A DNA stretch of 27,589 bases, from positions 1 to 27,589 of the forward strand of contig DATKZQ010000196.1 of assembly GCA_035527895.1 (NCBI GenBank), written 5' to 3'. The notes under the pieces are model-generated. The model searched no databases, had not been told where the DNA came from, and saw only the letters and a list, made by a program, of their open reading frames with translations. Each line of letters opens with the position of its first letter. Position 1 is the stretch's first letter. This document shows positions 24,612 to 27,589 of the stretch, one piece after another. The DNA comes from JADFWK01 sp035527895 (GTDB lineage Bacteria > Desulfobacterota > DSM-4660 > Desulfatiglandales > B25-G16). The translations under genes were made by a program, and so were the position numbers.

Positions 24612-24851
24612 ATGGGAAGAACTTCCAGGAAGTTGAACTTCCTCATCAAGGAGACTATTTGCCGGGACCTGGAAATGTTGGTTCCCGCCGGCAAGAGAAG
24701 TGAGATTGTCAACGAAGCGTTGCGCAAGGAATTGGATTCGATTCGCAGAAGAAAGGCGGCTGAGGAACTCCTTGCGTCATCTTCCAAAGGTAAGAAGTTT
24801 TCAAACCGCCAGATTGTAGAAGAATTAGCCAAAGACAGGAGAACCCACTAA
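24612..24851 (+). CDS. VapB-like antitoxin
   Basis: A 79-residue basic protein (MGRTSRKLNFLIKE...) with a ribbon-helix-helix-like start: KLNFLIKETICRDLEMLV, then GKRSEIVNEALRKELDSI. A charged C-terminal half (about 45-79) would bind and neutralise the toxin. It has a clear ribosome binding site (GGGAGG, seven bases from the ATG). Its stop codon is immediately followed by the start of a PIN-domain gene with no spacing, the normal antitoxin-first order. It likely binds the operon promoter as autorepressor, as family members do. Confidence 0.8.
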   Translation: MGRTSRKLNFLIKETICRDLEMLVPAGKRSEIVNEALRKELDSIRRRKAAEELLASSSKGKKFSNRQIVEELAKDRRTH

Positions 24852-25283
24852 ATGAGAAGGTATGTAGTTGACGCCTCCGTCATCCTCAAGTGGGTTTTGG
24901 GTGATGAACGGGAGCCTGATCAAAACAAGGCGGTGAAGCTTTTAAATACTTGGGTTGAAGGTGGTGCGGAATTGTCAGCCCCAACACTCTGGCAGTATGA
25001 GGTGGGGAACTTTTTGGGCAGGGAACTCCCGGAGGAAGCAGCGGACAAAATGGATCTTCTTCTCAACCTGAATATCAAATGTGTGGATCTGACCGATAGC
25101 ATCTTTCGTCGATGCTTCAATTGGATGAGACAAGAGAACGTAAGCTTCTATGATGTTTCCTACCTTGCCGTTGCTCTTGAGATTGAGGCTACGCTCATAA
25201 CAGCCGATGAAACGTTTGTGAAGAAAATGGAAAAGACGGATCGCATCTGCCTGCTAAAACACCTTGATTTGGCGCCCGTTTAA
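24852..25283 (+). CDS. VapC-type PIN-domain ribonuclease toxin
   Basis: The 143-residue protein has the PIN fold and all four acidic active-site residues: D7 in YVVDASVILKW, E50 in LWQYEVGN, D101 in FYDVSYLAVAL and D119 in LITADETF. VapC toxins are magnesium-dependent RNases that cut tRNA or rRNA. It starts directly at the antitoxin stop (TAAATG), so the two are coupled. Its 3' end abuts and overlaps, on the other strand, the broken end of a hepT gene. This places a recombination junction near 25,283. The toxin looks intact. Confidence 0.88.
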   Translation: MRRYVVDASVILKWVLGDEREPDQNKAVKLLNTWVEGGAELSAPTLWQYEVGNFLGRELPEEAADKMDLLLNLNIKCVDLTDSIFRRCFNWMRQENVSFYDVSYLAVALEIEATLITADETFVKKMEKTDRICLLKHLDLAPV

Positions 25284-25403
25284 GGCACGATCACGAATAC
25301 TCTTCTGATATTTTTCCCAGCTTATGTCATCTGCCTGGCGAAGCTCATTCACATATTCTTTGAGCTCTGTGACCTTCCTGAGGATGACCTCATGATTGAC
25401 CAT
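25254..25403 (-). pseudogene. hepT: Truncated HEPN toxin HepT (DUF86), N-terminal 40 or so residues
   Basis: The minus strand reads MVNHEVILRKVTELKEYVNE, then LRQADDISWEKYQKSIRDRA, then a short tail LNGRQIKVF and a stop. The first 40 residues match the N-terminal helix pattern of DUF86/HepT toxins (basic start, KxxxLxxYxxxL, then W/Y-x-x-DxxxRxx). The family usually has about 110-150 residues, and the catalytic R-x4-6-H motif lies in the missing part. The frame breaks at the point where the convergent vapC gene ends. An AAGGAG lies 11 bases upstream of the ATG, in the loop of a 6-bp hairpin (25,411-25,426). It follows mntA by 75 bases. The family call is from pattern recognition. Confidence 0.65.
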
Positions 25404-25478
25404 AGACGTTAGCACTCCTTAGTGCTTCGATTCGCAAATACGGTGACGTATCTTGGCGAATTGTTTCAGAAATGTTGC

Positions 25479-25901
25479 TCACTCAGCACTAAGTCCTGAG
25501 TCGATAAGTTCGTCATCGAACTTATGAATCGAAGGACTTAGCCTTCTTAGATAGTCGGTATCTAAATAGTCACGAATGGAGCCGGCCCTAAATTGAAATG
25601 GGAAATCGCTCCCGTCATGATAGATGAGCCTTCCATATTTATAGATTTGATGCCGCAAGACCGGGCCGCTTGTTTTCATATCAATAAGATCGACATCTTT
25701 CCTCAGGAGATTTGAGATTTCAGTCTCAAGATTGATTCTCGTGAAGCCATCAACATCCTTAACAAATAGTATGCCCAGATCAATATCGCTTTTTAATCTT
25801 TGACGTCCTGCTGCATGGGAGCCAAAAAGATAGATCACAGAAATCTCAGAATGCCCTCTGGCAAAGTCGATTATTTTCGTTATTTGATCCTTCTCAAGCA
25901 T
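25479..25901 (-). CDS. mntA: MntA-like nucleotidyltransferase antitoxin
   Basis: A 140-residue minimal nucleotidyltransferase. Motif LFGSHAAGRQRLKSDIDLGI holds GS (27-28) and the metal-binding D39-x-D41. A third acidic residue lies in DVDLIDM near D71. In HepT/MntA systems this enzyme adds AMP to a tyrosine of HepT and so neutralises it. The gene is intact, but its toxin is reduced to the short remnant downstream. The last 20 or so codons lie over a long nested inverted repeat (25,489-25,541), so the C-terminus after LRRLSPS may be non-native. Confidence 0.82.
   Translation of the reverse strand: MLEKDQITKIIDFARGHSEISVIYLFGSHAAGRQRLKSDIDLGILFVKDVDGFTRINLETEISNLLRKDVDLIDMKTSGPVLRHQIYKYGRLIYHDGSDFPFQFRAGSIRDYLDTDYLRRLSPSIHKFDDELIDSGLSAE
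25489..25541. repeat. Nested inverted repeat in the 3' end of mntA
   Basis: Outer arms CTAAGTCC (25,489-25,496) and GGACTTAG (25,534-25,541) enclose inner arms ATAAGTTCG (25,504-25,512) and CGAACTTAT (25,517-25,525) with a TCAT loop. The 17 base pairs are interrupted by one internal loop (7 against 8 bases). This is far more symmetry than coding sequence normally has. It could be an inserted palindromic element, a recombination site or a terminator-like RNA stem. Confidence 0.7.
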
Positions 25902-26089
25902 TTAACTACCCTTTTACTAACGAGAGTATGGTATCTATTGTTCACATTGGGCCTAATCGTAAAGAGTGTGGGTTGGCCATAAGGCCCTTTCCGTGACATA
26001 TCTGCGGCCCATTTCGGAGAACCCGGGCTCCGCATGCGCCACCACTCTTTTGGAGCAGGAAAACTCGTGCATGGGAGGCCTGAAAATGC

Positions 26090-26500
26090 TCACCACACAA
26101 GCTCAACAGGATAGTGCTTAAACACGGGGTCCGAGGTTACGATGGGCAATCCCTCAATCTGGCCTTGAGCGATCAACATCCGGTCAAAGGGATCACGATG
26201 AGGACCGGGGAGCGCACCTGCTGCCAGCGCATGTTCCATGGTAACTGGTAGAACGTCCATACGCGACTTGCGCAGCAAGGAGGGCAAGTTGTGGGCCACC
26301 TCACCTGCATGCGGTAATCTCCCCAAACGATGTTTTGTCGCGATCTCCCACCCGGAAGCGCTGCTAACCAGGATTTTATTATCCGGAGCTTGAATAACAT
26401 TATGAGCTGTAGCAGAAAGCATGGGATCATCAAATAACCACCACAAAAGCACATGGGTATCAAGCAAAAACCTCAAATCTTTGTCTTTCACTGGTCCCAT
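26090..26500 (-). CDS. PIN-domain toxin (VapC family, Phd-paired)
   Basis: The 136-residue protein is a PIN nuclease of the type usually encoded behind Phd antitoxins. It has D14 in FLLDTHVLLWWL, SSASGWEIATKHRLGRL with E52, DPFDRMLIAQ with D103/D106, and VTSDPVFKHYPVELVW with D124. All active-site acids are present. The start overlaps the antitoxin end by 13 bases, so expression is coupled. It probably cuts RNA. Confidence 0.88.
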   Translation of the reverse strand: MGPVKDKDLRFLLDTHVLLWWLFDDPMLSATAHNVIQAPDNKILVSSASGWEIATKHRLGRLPHAGEVAHNLPSLLRKSRMDVLPVTMEHALAAGALPGPHRDPFDRMLIAQGQIEGLPIVTSDPVFKHYPVELVW

Positions 26501-26715
26501 GCCTGTAACTCGCTCTCAGGCAGTGGTTCGAAGAAGGCATTATCTACCCGGCCAGCGGCAATTCCAGGCATCCTGGGTTGCGCCTCCTCCAAAGGCACCA
26601 AGCGGGCATAGGGTTTTCCCGCCTTGGCGAGCACGATTTCCTCGCCCTCATGCGCCCGTTTAAGCAAGCGCGAGAGCTGCGTCTTGGCCTGATGTACATT
26701 TACAATTTCAGGCAT
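26488..26715 (-). CDS. Phd/YefM-type antitoxin
   Basis: A 75-residue protein with the Phd N-terminal pattern EIVNVHQAKTQLSRLLKRA, then EGEEIVLAKAGKPYARLVP (to about 41). A short acidic C-terminal arm (NAFFEPLPESELQAWDQ) would bind the PIN toxin. The start has GGAGG at a good distance. It is the first gene of the pair and has its own promoter with a repeat that could be its operator. Confidence 0.88.
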   Translation of the reverse strand: MPEIVNVHQAKTQLSRLLKRAHEGEEIVLAKAGKPYARLVPLEEAQPRMPGIAAGRVDNAFFEPLPESELQAWDQ

Positions 26716-26740
26716 ATGAATCCTCCAATGTTTGATCTTA

Positions 26741-26770
26741 ATGATAAACTAAGTCGCTGGACTAAGTCAA
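26741..26770 (-). promoter_or_regulatory. Promoter and direct-repeat operator of the Phd/PIN pair
   Basis: On the minus strand TTGACT (26,770-26,765) and TATCAT (26,746-26,741) are spaced by 18 bases, each five of six matches to sigma-70 consensus. Two copies of GACTTAGT, 13 bases apart (plus-strand 26,748-26,755 and 26,761-26,768), lie on the -35 and spacer. The Phd antitoxin is a plausible autorepressor here, but Phd usually binds inverted repeats. Confidence 0.6.
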
Positions 26771-27068
26771 TATATTTTTTCCCAACATCGTTACTGATCC
26801 TGCTTTCTCCCATGGCAACCCAACATTTCGCGGCACACGCATTTTAGCGGGAGACGCGCTCGAACAAGGGGTAAGCGGCATGGCGTGGGAGGTGATTATC
26901 GAAGAATGGTGTGGAGCATTGTCAAAGGAAGCAATCGCAGAGGCTGTTCGCTTTGCCCGCGAGGCCTTGCCCTTGCACCTACGCCCCAAGCACTCTCCCG
27001 TAAGGATGAACATTTTGTCGATTTCATTGCAATATTGTGGTATGGTAAAAGAAAAAATGTGGAGATAA
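26766..27068 (+). pseudogene. DUF433-like antitoxin remnant lacking a start codon
   Basis: The frame reads PNIVTDPAFSHGNPTFRGTR, then ILAGDALEQGVSGMAWEVII, then EEWCGALSKEAIAEAVRFAR, then EALPLH. This matches the DUF433 layout (DP...GxPxxxGTRI, then a helical part ending in ..AIxxAxxxA). DUF433 proteins are usually paired with PIN-like DUF5615 toxins. In frame upstream a TAA at 26,763 comes before any ATG, GTG or TTG. The tail after LPLH (to 27,068) does not look like DUF433. No toxin gene follows. I read it as a decayed module. A short product from ATG 26,880 is possible but would lack the N-terminal half. Confidence 0.6.
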
Positions 27069-27070
27069 AA

Positions 27071-27133
27071 ATGGGCGTTAGAATTGACTTAAGCATCGAT
27101 CAGTTAGCGCAAGTATTGAAGCAGCCAAAATAG
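27071..27133 (+). CDS. 20-codon ORF, possibly a truncated antitoxin start
   Basis: ATG 27,071 has GGAG six to seven bases upstream and encodes MGVRIDLSIDQLAQVLKQPK before a stop. The pattern (short strand, then an amphipathic helix) resembles the first residues of small antitoxin-like proteins, but it is too short to assign. Because nearby modules are truncated, this may be another fragment. A chance ORF is also possible. Confidence 0.25.
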   Translation: MGVRIDLSIDQLAQVLKQPK

Positions 27134-27141
27134 TACGAAAG

Positions 27142-27405
27142 TTATTCGCCCTTACCTGATCTTTCCTGCATGACTCTCTCATACAGCCACACCTTGATCA
27201 AAGCGCCACGGTCAACTCCTATAGCCTCCCTGATCCCATCTATCTCTTTAATCAGCGACTCACTAATATCTATGGTAATACGAATATTTTTTCCAGGTTT
27301 GGTGATCGTTGCCTTGGAGAGATCGATCAGATCATGAATGTCCTCTCCCTGATCAAATCTTAGATCAAATTCCTCATTACTTTTCGCCAGTTTTCTCTTG
27401 CTCAT
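27142..27405 (-). CDS. BrnA-type antitoxin (ribbon-helix-helix)
   Basis: The 87-residue protein has the BrnA/CopG-like antitoxin layout. The acidic N-terminal part EEFDLRFDQGEDIHDLIDLS (about 11-30) would wrap the toxin. The C-terminal ribbon-helix-helix NIRITIDISESLIKEID, then GVDRGALIKVWLYERV, would bind DNA. The start codon lies inside the 3' end of a brnT fragment (29-base overlap), the normal toxin-first order of brnTA. The antitoxin is intact although the toxin is not. Confidence 0.82.
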   Translation of the reverse strand: MSKRKLAKSNEEFDLRFDQGEDIHDLIDLSKATITKPGKNIRITIDISESLIKEIDGIREAIGVDRGALIKVWLYERVMQERSGKGE

Positions 27406-27475
27406 ACAATTGAACCTCCCTTTTGCGCGAACGCCTAACGGAGATTATCCGTATAGTCCCTCGTCTTATTGTGTG
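27377..27475 (-). pseudogene. brnT: C-terminal fragment of BrnT toxin, cut by a hairpin repeat
   Basis: Upstream of and overlapping brnA, the minus strand encodes HTIRRGTIRIISVRRSRKRE followed by VQLYEQEKTGEK and a stop. RIISVRRSRKRExxxY is the conserved C-terminal block of BrnT RNase toxins (RIISARxAxxxExxxY). BrnT is usually about 90 residues; only about 32 remain. Just upstream the frame enters a run of perfect hairpins (27,471-27,567) and meets a TAG inside it. The toxin is therefore inactive unless the window edge hides a fusion. Family call is from motif recognition. Confidence 0.7.
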
Positions 27476-27567
27476 GAGCCCCACGCGCAAGCGCGTGGCA
27501 CCTCCACATTCTTCGGCGGAACCCGCCGAAGCATATCCGCCTTCGTCCCAATAGGACTACGGCGGAT
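27471..27567. repeat. Triple-hairpin repeat element inserted in brnT
   Basis: Three consecutive stems are present. The first is TGTGGAG/CTCCACA (27,472-27,478 with 27,502-27,508) enclosing CCACGCGC-AA-GCGCGTGG (27,481-27,498). The second is CTTCGGCGG/CCGCCGAAG (27,511-27,519 with 27,523-27,531). The third is ATCCGCC/GGCGGAT (27,535-27,541 with 27,561-27,567) with an inner GTCC/GGAC. The edge of the first stem coincides with the end of recognisable BrnT sequence. It looks like a non-coding palindromic repeat, and may extend beyond the window. Confidence 0.7.
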
Positions 27568-27589
27568 TACCCTGCCCAGCATTCATCCA

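Noticed and set aside
25489..25541. Integron attC site
   Set aside because: The palindrome has the right size, but the outer arms do not give the RYYYAAC/GTTRRRY core boxes and no integrase or cassette array is visible.
26885..27133. 82-codon plus-strand frame joined to the 20-codon ORF
   Set aside because: Its first part is a shadow of the DUF433 frame; only the last 20 codons have their own ribosome binding site.
1..27589. CRISPR array
   Set aside because: No regularly spaced identical repeats of 24-40 bases are present; the only regular short repeats are the MraZ boxes.

Overview
The window most likely comes from an anaerobic Gram-negative bacterium of the Desulfobacterota (deltaproteobacterial) type. 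This is inferred from three things: a compact dcw cluster encoding a meso-diaminopimelate-type MurE and an FtsI with a PASTA tail; a B12-binding-type radical SAM gene directly behind ftsZ; and a tungsten/molybdenum aldehyde:ferredoxin oxidoreductase homologue with its own four-cluster ferredoxin. No rRNA or tRNA gene was seen, so the lineage call rests on gene content alone.

Region 1 (about 50-18,930, all minus strand) is one long division and cell-wall operon: mraZ, rsmH, ftsL, ftsI, murE, murF, mraY, murD, ftsW, murG, murC, murB, ftsQ, ftsA, ftsZ and a radical SAM gene. Most joints are overlaps or gaps under 35 bases. The larger gaps are murE-murF (76), murC-murB (68) and ftsQ-ftsA (62). 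No ddl gene lies between murB and ftsQ. A promoter and an array of 10-bp-spaced GTGG boxes, the expected MraZ operator, sit immediately in front of mraZ. Two of the larger gaps begin with a related sequence of about 40 bases.

Region 2 (about 18,934-24,054, plus strand) is divergent. A spacer with two interleaved inverted repeats leads to a flavin reductase-like gene and a terminator. Then come a ferredoxin/AOR-family oxidoreductase pair ending in a terminator-like hairpin, a decayed remnant of a secreted protein, a HTH protein with a cysteine-rich tail, and a universal stress protein with an N-terminal zinc ribbon. AOR and ferredoxin probably form one redox enzyme. The HTH and stress proteins may be regulatory, but nothing in the sequence ties them to the enzyme.

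Region 3 (about 24,055-27,589) is an accessory zone. After about 550 bases without a recognisable gene come pieces of at least five toxin-antitoxin-type modules in 3 kb: an intact VapB-like/VapC pair, an intact mntA with a truncated hepT, an intact Phd/PIN pair, a DUF433-like remnant without a start codon, and an intact brnA with only the C-terminal end of brnT. The brnT break coincides exactly with the edge of a triple-hairpin repeat. The truncations mark it as a site of repeated insertion and decay. Bases 1-49 show nothing beyond the end of the radical SAM gene.
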